64,000 nt of DNA from Candidatus Obscuribacterales bacterium. Its GTDB lineage: Bacteria > Cyanobacteriota > Vampirovibrionia > Obscuribacterales > Obscuribacteraceae. Numbering within the stretch: position 1 is the stretch's first letter; each line of letters begins with the position of its first letter. The notes beneath the pieces were generated by a model. It was given only the letters and a program-made list of their open reading frames with translations. It had not been told where the DNA came from and did not search any database. The stretch covers positions 1 to 64,000 of the forward strand of contig JAGVKB010000112.1 in assembly GCA_020050835.1 (NCBI GenBank). The letters run 5' to 3'. The position numbers were made by a program, and so were the translations under genes. Positions 17,481 through 26,300 of this stretch are shown here, one piece after another.

Positions 17481-19085
17481 TCACTTGAGCTCAAAGGTGG
17501 CAACTGCCTTAGCAATCTTTTCAGCCAACGAGCTCGCCACAGCATCGCAAAAGACATCTTGAAAGTACTCGACCGGCTCGCGTCCGTCGAACGGATGTTT
17601 CGAGAAGGTCTTCTTATCAACTTTCCAAACAACCGCGCCGGTTTCGGACGAAACAAGCCTGGCAGTCACTACCATCTCGTATTCCTCGCCTGTCAGCGTA
17701 TGTCCCTTGAAAAATACAGAGTCAATAGTTGCATTCAACAAATACTTGGCACGAAGCATTTTCGACATCTGCTTGCGAAAGACAGATCCCACCGAACTAA
17801 GCATTCTCGAATGTCTACCGTTCATCGCATCTAATAGCTCTTCCTGTGAAACGACTCTGTCCGTAAGCGACGAGCTCAATCTGGCAAACAGCCTCTCTCT
17901 TAACGCTTCAGAGAGGCCGGATAGGTCCGCAGCGGTCGGCGCCTTCTTGCCGCCACTTCTGAGATTGAAACCAAGACTATCTTCGGCTTCGACAGACTGC
18001 GGCCCATCCACATCTATGATCGCTATCCGGTTGACCGGACCAGTTGGCAGAGTTTCGGGCAGCTGCATTTGGGTCACTTTCTCACCAGCTGGATGAACGG
18101 CCGCCACCACCGGATTAGGACTGGAACCAGTCACCTGGGCTGCCGGAGCGACTGCCGGTGAAGCCGGGGCAATTACCGGCGTCTCCGATAGCCCAGGCCG
18201 CGGGCGAACCGGATTGACCGCCAATACCAGCTCGTTGCCGGACCATTTTCCTTTTAACACAGGGGTTTGAACCGCACCACGATCGCGCCTTACCTCATCT
18301 TCTACCTTGTCACGCATGTAGTTGTACGCCTGCGCGAGCGTAGTGTCCGGTCCAGCAGAGCGCAGACCATCGATTAAGTGCCGCGTAAATACGCTGTTGG
18401 CCTGGCCGGTAGACTCCCAAGATACTTGAGCCGGCTCGCTCGACGAGATCACGAGTTGGCCGGTGCCCTGCACAACCTCGTCTACATTTAAGTTACCGGA
18501 ACGAGTCAGTCCTTTTCCGTCCGGCACCGCCGCTCCGCTATGGCAAGCGTCCAGAACCAATAAGGCTCTGTCTGTGTGGACACGTGCTTTGATGATACGG
18601 CACATATCTTGCATGGCAATTCCGGTCGAGTAAAGCCTGTTCTTATCAGTGTCGTAGGCAACAATGTAATTTACTCCACCGACGTCTAGATCTGACGGGC
18701 TACCGTGGCTTGATATAAAGATGATGACCAGGTCGTCTCGGCCGGCAACCCGAGGCAGCCATTTGTCGCCCAGCTCATCGAGTATGTTGCCCCTGGTGGC
18801 CTGTTCGTTTGTAAGTACCCGCACGTGGTCGGGTGCAAACTTCTCCTCGTTGACTAGAAAGTCCCGAAAGTCTCTGGCGTCTTTGGCTGGATACTTCAGG
18901 TTCATCGTCGAGTCGGCAAAGGAGCTGATACCGACTATAAGCGCCCACTTGTCCGCCACTGGGCGGTTAGATGCCGTCTGCTCGGTTGCAGCAGCCTCTG
19001 CCTGATCGGCCGCAAACGCTTCTACTGGGAAGGAGCCTGCGAAAATCAGACTCAAGGAGAGCAAAACTCCGGCCAGCACCCACAT
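17481..19085 (-). CDS. Exported caspase-family (C14) protease with CsgG/LpoB-like C-terminal domain, copy 3
   Basis: ATG 19085 has GGTGGGG eight bases upstream; a TTG at 19127 in frame would add 14 residues including a Lys. A hydrophobic signal segment ends near EAFAAD. The caspase domain has His127 (ISSHGSP) and Cys181 (LDACHSG), both intact. After a Pro/Ala-rich linker (about 290-345) the protein does not continue into TPRs. Residues about 350-534 begin VNRIAIIDVDG and include LRERLFARLSSSLTDRVVSQEELLDA and KYLLNATIDSVFF, then MVVTARLVSSETGAVVWK, a pattern like CsgG/LpoB/FlgO-type outer-membrane lipoprotein domains. That domain call is by pattern and is tentative. It lies 89 bases downstream of a histidine kinase gene on the same strand. 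Confidence 0.83.
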   Translation of the reverse strand: MWVLAGVLLSLSLIFAGSFPVEAFAADQAEAAATEQTASNRPVADKWALIVGISSFADSTMNLKYPAKDARDFRDFLVNEEKFAPDHVRVLTNEQATRGNILDELGDKWLPRVAGRDDLVIIFISSHGSPSDLDVGGVNYIVAYDTDKNRLYSTGIAMQDMCRIIKARVHTDRALLVLDACHSGAAVPDGKGLTRSGNLNVDEVVQGTGQLVISSSEPAQVSWESTGQANSVFTRHLIDGLRSAGPDTTLAQAYNYMRDKVEDEVRRDRGAVQTPVLKGKWSGNELVLAVNPVRPRPGLSETPVIAPASPAVAPAAQVTGSSPNPVVAAVHPAGEKVTQMQLPETLPTGPVNRIAIIDVDGPQSVEAEDSLGFNLRSGGKKAPTAADLSGLSEALRERLFARLSSSLTDRVVSQEELLDAMNGRHSRMLSSVGSVFRKQMSKMLRAKYLLNATIDSVFFKGHTLTGEEYEMVVTARLVSSETGAVVWKVDKKTFSKHPFDGREPVEYFQDVFCDAVASSLAEKIAKAVATFELK

Positions 19086-19174
19086 TAACGCTACCCCACC
19101 GCCAGGTTTCAAAATTTGTGTGCCCAATCACTGCTAAATCAAAACTCGTAGTAACGAAGGAAAGGTCGCTCTGC

Positions 19175-20980
19175 TCAACTTCCCATTCCTGCGGCTCGCA
19201 CTCTAAACCAGAATGTGCTGCCTTGCCCTTCCTGGCTCTCTATGCCGATTGAGCCGCCATGCGCATCCATAATCAATTTACAGATTGCCAGCCCGAGCCC
19301 GGTCCCTTGTAACTTGGCGGATTCGTCTCCTGGCGCCTGCTGGAATCGCTCAAAAATGCGTTTCTGATAAGCTTCAGGAACACCGGGACCTTGATCGGTG
19401 ACGCCCACTTGAACCCATTGTCCATCTTTGCGTACATGGACGATTACTTCACTTTTATCGGGCGAAAACTTGAGCGCATTTCCTAAGAAGTTCAAAACCA
19501 CTTGCGAAAGTCGCCCGCAATCGGCCTTCACCACCGCGCTGGTCGCCGCCAGCCTGACTGCAATATCACGCTTTTCGGCAAGCTGACCAACCGCCTCGAC
19601 ACACCGCTCTAACAGCGGCTCCAGCAGAACATCTTCCAGCGAGATCTCCAGACTTCCCGACTCCATGCGCTCGAGATCTAGAAGATTGTTGATCAAGTTG
19701 ATCGACTGCCCGATGTTTTCGCGCGCCCGATCGACCTTTCCGTGTGCTCGCTCCGAAATCTCCCCCCAGGCTCCTGAACCCAGTACCTCCAGCGTTGACT
19801 GCACCGCCGATAGTGGCGTCCGCAAATCATGGCTGATCATCTCCACGAACTGTTGTTTAAATCTTTCGAGCTTCTTTCGCTCGGTTTCGTCATGCACAAC
19901 GCAGAACAACGATTGCTCCGGCTCCGACCAATGCGCCGACCAGAGCATGTCCGCAGGCTTACCGTCCTTCCGGCGAATGACACTTTCCAACACAGCCTCA
20001 GAGCGGGAACGAACGATCTCGATCCATTCGATCGAACCAGTTGCATTTTGATCGACTGCCAGCTCGCTCCACCCCTTACCCAATAACTCCTCCGGTTTGA
20101 ATCCCCACAGCTTCTCCGAAGCCGGACTGACAGCTGTAAATCTACCTTGCGAATCCAACGAGCAGATCACATCCAAAGCGTTGTCTATTACTGCTCTCTC
20201 TTTCCGCGCATATTCGGCAAGGGCGATGGCAGCTTTATGAAACGCGCCGTCCAGTTTGGCTAGCTCGTCATCTCCAGTTAGAACCGGCGCAAGCTCCTCT
20301 CTCATTCCCAGGCGACGACTGTTATCCATCAATGAATTCAATCGCCTTGTCGTACTTTGATGAAAGACAGCTACCAGGCTAAGCGCAATCACAATACTCA
20401 TTACGACTCCCGACAGCAGAAGCTGCTTTACAAGCGCTTTCAGACGCTCGGCTGTTTCCGGATTGCTCTTACCTGACCTTTCCTCTTCCTCGCTTATCTG
20501 ATTCAACTCTGACACCATGGACATCAGGTGCTGCTTCATGCGGATCGCTTCCATGATGTTGAAGCGCCCGCCGGCTTCCACGAGCCGCTTGCTTTCCGCC
20601 AGAGATCTCATCTCTTGCCTGGCTTCTTCGGTGACATGCTCCACTATCTCTTTGTGCTTAGGATTGTCACGAACCAATTGAGCGAGATCGCTTAGATCAA
20701 CGGGAATGCGATCGTACAGCTCTGTGAATCGACGCTCGAACATCGGCGTAGTTTTGGCGTCATAAACAACAAAGGCCAGTCCGACATCGAAAAAGAGTTG
20801 CACCACCTGCTTCGTCCTGGCAATAACCATCTTGGTATGCTCGGCTTCGCGCGCAGCATTTTCGGCTTGATTCCACAACGTGTAGACACTGCCGAGCAGC
20901 AACAGCTCGAAGAGCAAAGGGACAGCGACCAGGATTAGAGCCTTTTGACGCAGACTCAACTGAATTGGTTGTCGGCTCAA
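19175..20980 (-). CDS. Membrane sensor histidine kinase with HAMP, PAS and kinase domains
   Basis: This is a 601-residue protein with transmembrane segment 1 at about 13-34, a periplasmic helical sensor region of about 150 residues (CHASE3-like), transmembrane segment 2 at about 190-212, a HAMP linker, a PAS domain (about 265-375, from [13 protein letters not shown]), the HisKA helix with phospho-accepting His in [10 protein letters not shown], and the HATPase domain with N box ([10 protein letters not shown]), DQGPGVP and GTGLGLAIC. It would phosphorylate OmpR-type regulators. The response regulator at 21115 is divergent from it across a 134-base gap and is the best partner; the regulator at 15991 could be a second. 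The start is a TTG at 20980 with a weak ribosome binding site. The caspase gene at 17481-19085 follows on the same strand. Confidence 0.9.
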   Translation of the reverse strand: MSRQPIQLSLRQKALILVAVPLLFELLLLGSVYTLWNQAENAAREAEHTKMVIARTKQVVQLFFDVGLAFVVYDAKTTPMFERRFTELYDRIPVDLSDLAQLVRDNPKHKEIVEHVTEEARQEMRSLAESKRLVEAGGRFNIMEAIRMKQHLMSMVSELNQISEEEERSGKSNPETAERLKALVKQLLLSGVVMSIVIALSLVAVFHQSTTRRLNSLMDNSRRLGMREELAPVLTGDDELAKLDGAFHKAAIALAEYARKERAVIDNALDVICSLDSQGRFTAVSPASEKLWGFKPEELLGKGWSELAVDQNATGSIEWIEIVRSRSEAVLESVIRRKDGKPADMLWSAHWSEPEQSLFCVVHDETERKKLERFKQQFVEMISHDLRTPLSAVQSTLEVLGSGAWGEISERAHGKVDRARENIGQSINLINNLLDLERMESGSLEISLEDVLLEPLLERCVEAVGQLAEKRDIAVRLAATSAVVKADCGRLSQVVLNFLGNALKFSPDKSEVIVHVRKDGQWVQVGVTDQGPGVPEAYQKRIFERFQQAPGDESAKLQGTGLGLAICKLIMDAHGGSIGIESQEGQGSTFWFRVRAAGMGS

Positions 20981-21114
20981 GCTGTCTACACCGTTTTTGG
21001 GAAACGTGGTCCTATCACTGGAGCACCGCCCAGGCCACTCGGTAAGCTCATTATATGCTTAAATTGAGGTCCGTCCCTCAGCTCATCCAATTCACAGCAA
21101 GACCTCAAGAGAAG

Positions 21115-21789
21115 ATGGCAAAGATACTAATCGTGGAAGACAACTCCGAACTCATGGACAATGTCCGCGAGTGGCTCACGCAAGAGCAGTACGTAGTGGA
21201 TTGCTGTACCGATGGAGTGGAAGCGCTGGCTTATCTCGGCACATATGAATACGACGCCATCGTCCTGGACTGGACACTGCCAAAGATGAGCGGCATCGAG
21301 GTCTGCAAGCAGTTTCGCTCGCAGGGAGGAGGCACACCAATCATCATGCTGACAGGCAGGCGAACACTTGACGACAAGGAATCGGGACTCGATGCCGGCG
21401 CCGACGACTACTTGACAAAGCCGTTCGAAGTGCGAGAGCTATCGGCACGTATCCGAGCGCTCTTGCGCAGAACACCGAAGGTTGCCGGAGAAGTACTGAA
21501 GGCCGGTAATCTTGCCTTAGATAAAGAGACGCACAAGCTTACAAAGAACGGTCAGGAAGTTCACCTCATGCCCAAGGAGTTTGCAATCCTGGAGTTGATG
21601 ATGACTTATCCCAGCAAAATTTTCAGCGCCGAAGCGCTGATTGAAAGAGTGTGGTCATCTGCCTCTGACGCATCACCGGAAATAGTACGGAAGTACATCA
21701 ACCGCTTGCGCGCTCAAATCGATACGGAAGGCGCGCCATCTGTGATTCGCACCGTGCACGGCGTCGGTTACGCCCTCGACATCAAGTAG
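21115..21789 (+). CDS. OmpR/PhoB-family response regulator, copy 2
   Basis: The start at 21115 matches the usual MAKILIVEDN N-terminus and has AAGAGAAG in front; the open frame goes back to 21055. The 224-residue protein has the receiver domain (phospho-Asp in VLDWTLP, LTKPF lysine) and a winged-helix output domain (LMPKEFAILELMM, VHGVGYALD). It shares long blocks with the regulator at 15991 (DWxLPKxxGxEVCKxFR, GADDYLTKPF, LSARxRAL), so the two are paralogues. It is divergent from the histidine kinase gene, a typical arrangement for a cognate pair. Confidence 0.92.
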   Translation: MAKILIVEDNSELMDNVREWLTQEQYVVDCCTDGVEALAYLGTYEYDAIVLDWTLPKMSGIEVCKQFRSQGGGTPIIMLTGRRTLDDKESGLDAGADDYLTKPFEVRELSARIRALLRRTPKVAGEVLKAGNLALDKETHKLTKNGQEVHLMPKEFAILELMMTYPSKIFSAEALIERVWSSASDASPEIVRKYINRLRAQIDTEGAPSVIRTVHGVGYALDIK

Positions 21790-21902
21790 CGGCGCGGAGA
21801 ACTGGTATCTCGTTTCGGGAGAGACGCGCCACTGGAGGGGCTGGGCGATGCTCAGCACGGTTGATGCTTGGCATCGCCACTCGCTAATTCGGTATCGCTA
21901 CA

Positions 21903-23639
21903 CTAGTCGGAAGCCAGAACCTTTAGATGTTCCTTCGCGGTCGCCATTCGTCTATCGCTCTCGGGGCAGAGCTTTACGAACTCCTGAAGTTCGGTGCGGG
22001 CACCACCAAGATCTCCGGCTTTCTCGAGCGCCTGGCTCAACAATAACCGCACATCAGCATTGTGCGGCCAGAGCTTGACCGATTCGCGATAGACATTGAT
22101 GGCGGAATCAGCACGATCGTTCATCAATAAGATCGAACCGAGATTTAGGCGTGCCGGAGCAGAATTGGGATCCAATTTAACCGCTTCTTCGGCATGAGTG
22201 AGCGCGTTTTCCAGGTCACCACTGCGAATCAGTGCAAAGCTGAGTCGATTGTGCAGACTGGCAACACGCGGGTACAATGCGACGCCCTGCGAAAGGAGTT
22301 CGGCGGCACGATTCGATTCACCTAATTCCAGGTAGCGATCAGAAAGCGCCGCGATAACATTTCGGTCTTTCGGCTCCAACTTGTGGGCTAGTTCCAGCTC
22401 CAGCTTGCATTGCGTCTTTGCTCCAAGCTTGCAGAGCACCCGGGCGTAGTTTGCATGAAACAATCCATCATTCGGTCTAAGTTCAATCGCCTGCTTATAC
22501 TTCTCCGCCGAACCTGCCCAGTTCGATTTCATAGCCAGCACCGCACCATAGTCGGCGATTGCGTCGGCATAACGGGGATCCGCAGCAATAGCCGCATCGT
22601 ATTCTTTAGTCGCTTCATCAAAGTTGCCAGCTTCTACAGACCGATTGGCTCTTAGATAATGAGCCTCCGCGCCGAGAAAGGTCTGAACACTCGAGGGAAT
22701 CGCGCTTACTTGCTCCAGCTGCGGAGCACCAAGCACAAGGTCATGCCCCTTCCAATCCGACTTGATGGCCGGAGTCTGACGACGCAAGCCGGGTGTAGAT
22801 GTAGTTGCTTTCTCTGTCGCAGTTCGAGCCCGGTCGAAGGCGCGATCAAGTTGAATCAAGCCGTCTTCCTCGCGCAGCGCCTTGACGAGATTTTCAGTAA
22901 AAACATTGCCCCAACTGACCTGATCGGGCAGGCTCGAGGAGATCAATACATAGCCCTTGCCAATGTCAACTTTGGTTGGATCGAAATTGAAGTTGCTAGT
23001 GAGCGCCTTTGCACCGGAATCCAATTGCGCTGCACCGCTGTAGCAAGACTGTACTACCAGCACTATCCGCTTGCAATGGACGCTTTGCTTGATAGTGTCC
23101 ATGAAAGAACGCATCGACAGGCAAGTGGCATAGATATTATCGAGCGAGCAGTTGTAGGTGCAGAGATAAGCATTACCATCGGTCGTCGGAAAGCCGTTGG
23201 TAGCAACGTAAATCACAACCAGGTCATCTGGTCCGGCTAACTTTCCGAGCCATGATGGACCGACCGCGGTCATGATGTCTTGCTGAGTCGCCTCGTCGTT
23301 GATCAACACTTTCATATGATTAGGGTCGAATCGTCCCCCGTGCGGATCTACCAGATACTGGCGAAACATGGCTGCAGCTTCGTCCGGACGTTCGTCGCTG
23401 TTGAGACGGCGCTCCTTATATTTGCCGACTCCAACGACCACAGCCCACTTTTGTTTGATCGGGCTATTTGTCGGCGGCGCATTCGGATTCAAATCTTGAA
23501 CCGTTGTCCAGCTGACACCGGGCACCGGGCCAGGCGCAGATCTACCGGTTTGAGCTTCGGCGCACAAGGCGACCTGGAAGAAGAGTGAAACCGCCACTGT
23601 CACTAGTAATGCTTGAGAGGGGAGCTTTGCGATTCGCAT
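21903..23639 (-). CDS. Exported pseudo-caspase with TPRs, catalytic His lost
   Basis: This is a 578-residue protein with a signal peptide (residues 1-29). The caspase-like domain (about 63-290) aligns with the other three: AVVVGVGKY, LAGPDDLVVIYV, ISSSLPDQVSW. At the catalytic His position it reads VATNGFP, with Asn148 in place of His (codon AAC). At the nucleophile it reads VQSCYSG, keeping Cys199 but with Gln197 in place of the S1 Asp. Proteolysis of the normal kind is therefore unlikely; a binding or regulatory role is more likely. Residues about 320-575 are TPRs (AEKYKQAIELRPNDG, ALTHAEEAVKLDPNSA). It starts 3 bases after the alpha/beta hydrolase gene on the same strand, so the two are translationally coupled or nearly so. 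Confidence 0.82.
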   Translation of the reverse strand: MRIAKLPSQALLVTVAVSLFFQVALCAEAQTGRSAPGPVPGVSWTTVQDLNPNAPPTNSPIKQKWAVVVGVGKYKERRLNSDERPDEAAAMFRQYLVDPHGGRFDPNHMKVLINDEATQQDIMTAVGPSWLGKLAGPDDLVVIYVATNGFPTTDGNAYLCTYNCSLDNIYATCLSMRSFMDTIKQSVHCKRIVLVVQSCYSGAAQLDSGAKALTSNFNFDPTKVDIGKGYVLISSSLPDQVSWGNVFTENLVKALREEDGLIQLDRAFDRARTATEKATTSTPGLRRQTPAIKSDWKGHDLVLGAPQLEQVSAIPSSVQTFLGAEAHYLRANRSVEAGNFDEATKEYDAAIAADPRYADAIADYGAVLAMKSNWAGSAEKYKQAIELRPNDGLFHANYARVLCKLGAKTQCKLELELAHKLEPKDRNVIAALSDRYLELGESNRAAELLSQGVALYPRVASLHNRLSFALIRSGDLENALTHAEEAVKLDPNSAPARLNLGSILLMNDRADSAINVYRESVKLWPHNADVRLLLSQALEKAGDLGGARTELQEFVKLCPESDRRMATAKEHLKVLASD

Positions 23640-23642
23640 TAC

Positions 23643-25241
23643 TTATCGATGCTCCAGAGAGATTTCCAGCGCGAGAGTCCCGACTGAGTCCCGCTGTCTT
23701 ATTTTGACAGTGCTGCCAGAAGCTGCTTGAATCTGCTCTGGCATGATCACTGGCGCCGGATCATCCCACGAAAGCTCCATGCGCGTAGGCACTATATCCT
23801 TAGATCCGGTCCGGTCCGAAGAGACAAAAGCGATTAAACTCGACGCTCTGTTCAGATAAGCTTGCGCATCGATCGGCTGTTTAGAAAATACGAGCGACAC
23901 CCGCTCAGTTCCAGGGTTTTCGTCAAACCACAGCCAGGCGGCTGAGGGCAAGATATAATCGCTGCCAGCCTTCAAGAAATTGTCCAGTCCACCGGTAGTC
24001 GATGGAAACAGAATTGCTCTATCTCCTTTCGTGCCGGCGGTCATCAGTATGTAAGCATACCCGTCAGTGTGCGGAACGAAGTGAAATCTGATCGCATCGC
24101 CTGAAACAAAGTCGGTCTTGTTATTGCAGCGAAATGTTTTATCCTTGCGATGCAGCTCGATCCAGTAATCGAGCGACATCGGCGACTCTTGTACCGGCGG
24201 TTTTACGGAAGGCGGTGCCGTCTGCGTGGCAATTTCCGGCTGGCTCTGCGATTGGCCGGCAACCAAATGACTATCCGGTTGAGGATGTGCCGCGCCTGGC
24301 TTACCTGCGACCACTTTGTCGATCCAGCTAAGCAGATAGCCGAAGTCATCATTACTGAATTGTCCTTCCTCAAAAATCAAGTGCTCCGCGGTTGTGCTGA
24401 ACACTCGTTCGCGGTCTGGAGTCTTCAGATGATCGAAAAGATCCCAGGTGCCGGCCGGACGAACCAGTTTATCCTTGCATCCCTGCATGAATAGCACAGG
24501 AGTATTGGTAACCTTACCGGCAAAGATGTAATTGTCATCCATAAAATGGTCGAAGGCGATCAGCTCCATCGGCGTAAGTTGAAGCTTGGCTGCCGGGTCA
24601 TTGCGCCAGGTCGACCGCAGGTCCTGTTTCTCAGTAGCCTGCTCGACGATATTGCTGACCGACATCGGTTTGTTCAAACCCTCTGTAATAGCGTGCAAAG
24701 CGACCTTCAACCGCTGACTGCCCGCCTTGAATCGATCTCCAGATGGAACAGACGAAATGAGTCCTGCAACTTGATTCGGATAAAGAGCGGTCGCCCGCAA
24801 AGCAATTGCACCACCCATTGACTCACCCAGCAAAAACACCGGCAGCCCGGGATACTCTTTCTGGATTGAGCTTATGGTCGAATGAATATCGGATAGACAG
24901 CCATTGAAATCAATTTTGCTGCGAGTGGATTTCTCCAGCCATGAACCAAAGCCTCTCATGTCGATAGCGTAGACGACGAATCCAGCTTTGGCGAGGCGCT
25001 TACCGAAAGCTTCAAATGTACCCTTATGCAATCCCAGCCCATGCAGGCACAGAACTACCGCTCTCGGCTTTGTATCAGGCTCTCGCCAGACCACTCTTTC
25101 GACAGTGCGAGCCGCCGCCGGCGCAGGCTTGGAGCTGCTGCCATTGGCACTCAGTGCTCCAAGCGAGGAAACTGACAAAGCGACACCGACTGTCAATGAC
25201 AGAAAGATGCGACTTGTGATTTCCCCAGACGGTAATCGCAT
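23643..25241 (-). CDS. Exported alpha/beta hydrolase fused to a DUF4384-like domain
   Basis: This is a 532-residue protein with a signal peptide (to about residue 33). Residues about 45-315 are a monoacylglycerol-lipase-like alpha/beta hydrolase: oxyanion segment CLHGLGLHKG, nucleophile elbow GESMGG, acid Asp in GCKDKLV and catalytic His in AEHLIF, all present. After a Pro/Gln-rich linker (about 316-358), residues about 360-480 (YWIELHRKDKTF, GDAIRFHFVPHTDGYAYILM, ILFPS) fit DUF4384, a beta domain most often attached to caspase domains in cyanobacteria and proteobacteria. Here it sits on a hydrolase, while the adjacent downstream gene encodes a caspase-like protein lacking it. The substrate is unknown; a lipid ester or peptide-linked ester is likely. 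Confidence 0.82.
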   Translation of the reverse strand: MRLPSGEITSRIFLSLTVGVALSVSSLGALSANGSSSKPAPAAARTVERVVWREPDTKPRAVVLCLHGLGLHKGTFEAFGKRLAKAGFVVYAIDMRGFGSWLEKSTRSKIDFNGCLSDIHSTISSIQKEYPGLPVFLLGESMGGAIALRATALYPNQVAGLISSVPSGDRFKAGSQRLKVALHAITEGLNKPMSVSNIVEQATEKQDLRSTWRNDPAAKLQLTPMELIAFDHFMDDNYIFAGKVTNTPVLFMQGCKDKLVRPAGTWDLFDHLKTPDRERVFSTTAEHLIFEEGQFSNDDFGYLLSWIDKVVAGKPGAAHPQPDSHLVAGQSQSQPEIATQTAPPSVKPPVQESPMSLDYWIELHRKDKTFRCNNKTDFVSGDAIRFHFVPHTDGYAYILMTAGTKGDRAILFPSTTGGLDNFLKAGSDYILPSAAWLWFDENPGTERVSLVFSKQPIDAQAYLNRASSLIAFVSSDRTGSKDIVPTRMELSWDDPAPVIMPEQIQAASGSTVKIRQRDSVGTLALEISLEHR

Positions 25242-25572
25242 ATATTAAGGAACCTCTCTCATTTCACCCTAGTACCAATCCAGTGTGCCACAACATACAT
25301 CAACTGAAACGTTTAACGAATGAATGTCTCAGCCACTTAACCTAAACGTGTTTTATGTGTTTACGTGAGGCTCTAGCCAATTAGGAGGAAATTCCTAATT
25401 GACTGAATTTGCCGCCTAGACAGAAGGTCAACGACCGGATCGGTTCCGATAATCGCACAGCTGGAGCCAGGGAAGTTTTTTTCGCAAACGTGCCTAATTT
25501 GAGTTTGCTTAACGTAATTCCTAGTTGGGCACATAACTCAGCAAATGGTTCATTTGCGAAGGGGATATGAAT
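25242..25572. other. Divergent intergenic region, 331 bases
   Basis: This lies between the hydrolase (minus) and a small exported protein (plus). No gene is seen. It contains a 9-bp inverted repeat at 25378-25401 and a related TTCCTAGTTGG at about 25519. GAAGGGG at 25558-25564 is the ribosome binding site for ATG 25573. Confidence 0.4.
25378..25401. repeat. Inverted repeat CAATTAGGA / TCCTAATTG
   Basis: Perfect 9-bp arms are separated by six bases, in the control region between two divergent genes. No T-run follows on either strand, so it looks more like an operator than a terminator. The binding protein is unknown. Confidence 0.4.
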
Positions 25573-26082
25573 ATGAAATCGCAAATATGTGGTGTACTAG
25601 CCGCATGGTTAATGCTATCCACATGCTCAATCATTGCCGGTGAGGCAAAAAGCGCAGCGCCGGCGAAACCAAAAGAATTTCCGAAAGTAATGACCGGATT
25701 CGACACCCACATGAGCGTTCAAATCCTGCGCTGTGTGCGGGCGCACGTCGAAGGATTCGGACACAATCAAGTGGTTGTTTTGCAGTACCGCCTCCGGAAA
25801 GAAGGAGCGAATCCGTCTGGTGCTCCGCCTTATGAGAAGGACAAATGGTGGCCGTCCGATATCAAGGCCAGAGATCCCGCACTCGGTCAAGCCTTCAAAC
25901 CGTGGGCTCCCACTGAAGGCAATGAAACATACTCCGCCGCTTGCTGGACCGACGAGTGGAAGACCGGACAAAACGGAGACGGATACGTCTGGTTGAACAT
26001 ACCGGACCGCGTCAAAGTAATAGATGTCGTCTTTCCATTCACCGTTCCACAACGCGTCGAGATCGAAGTTCCAAAAGCATAG
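25573..26082 (+). CDS. Small exported protein of unknown function
   Basis: ATG 25573 is preferred because GAAGGGG lies eight bases upstream; an ATG two codons earlier is too close. The 169-residue product has a signal peptide (MKSQICGVLAAWLMLSTCSIIAGEA); a lipobox is possible but not convincing. The mature part is rich in Trp, Tyr and Pro, has two Cys that could pair, and ends in beta-strand-like segments (GYVWLNIP, VKVIDVVFPF). I recognise no family. It is probably a periplasmic or secreted beta-sandwich. Confidence 0.6.
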   Translation: MKSQICGVLAAWLMLSTCSIIAGEAKSAAPAKPKEFPKVMTGFDTHMSVQILRCVRAHVEGFGHNQVVVLQYRLRKEGANPSGAPPYEKDKWWPSDIKARDPALGQAFKPWAPTEGNETYSAACWTDEWKTGQNGDGYVWLNIPDRVKVIDVVFPFTVPQRVEIEVPKA

Positions 26083-26300
26083 AAGCCAAGATACTATCGC
26101 CACCTATTAGCTCTTTCAATGGACCTTTCGGTCTTTGGGCGGAACCGATCTGATGGACTGAATCAACTCAGCAAGCTCAGCAAGAGCGATATCGCAGCGC
26201 ACCACATCGCTCAGCCGCATTTTGTCTCCAATCCACTTGCCGATACGCCAGTCGTCTATCGCAGAAGAGTAACTGATCAGCTTGCACTAGCGAGACGAAT

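Noticed and set aside
17340-17834. Plus-strand 164-codon frame
   Set aside because: Most of it is antisense to the caspase gene at 17481-19085, it runs through a terminator hairpin at 17396-17430, and it has no recognisable protein features.
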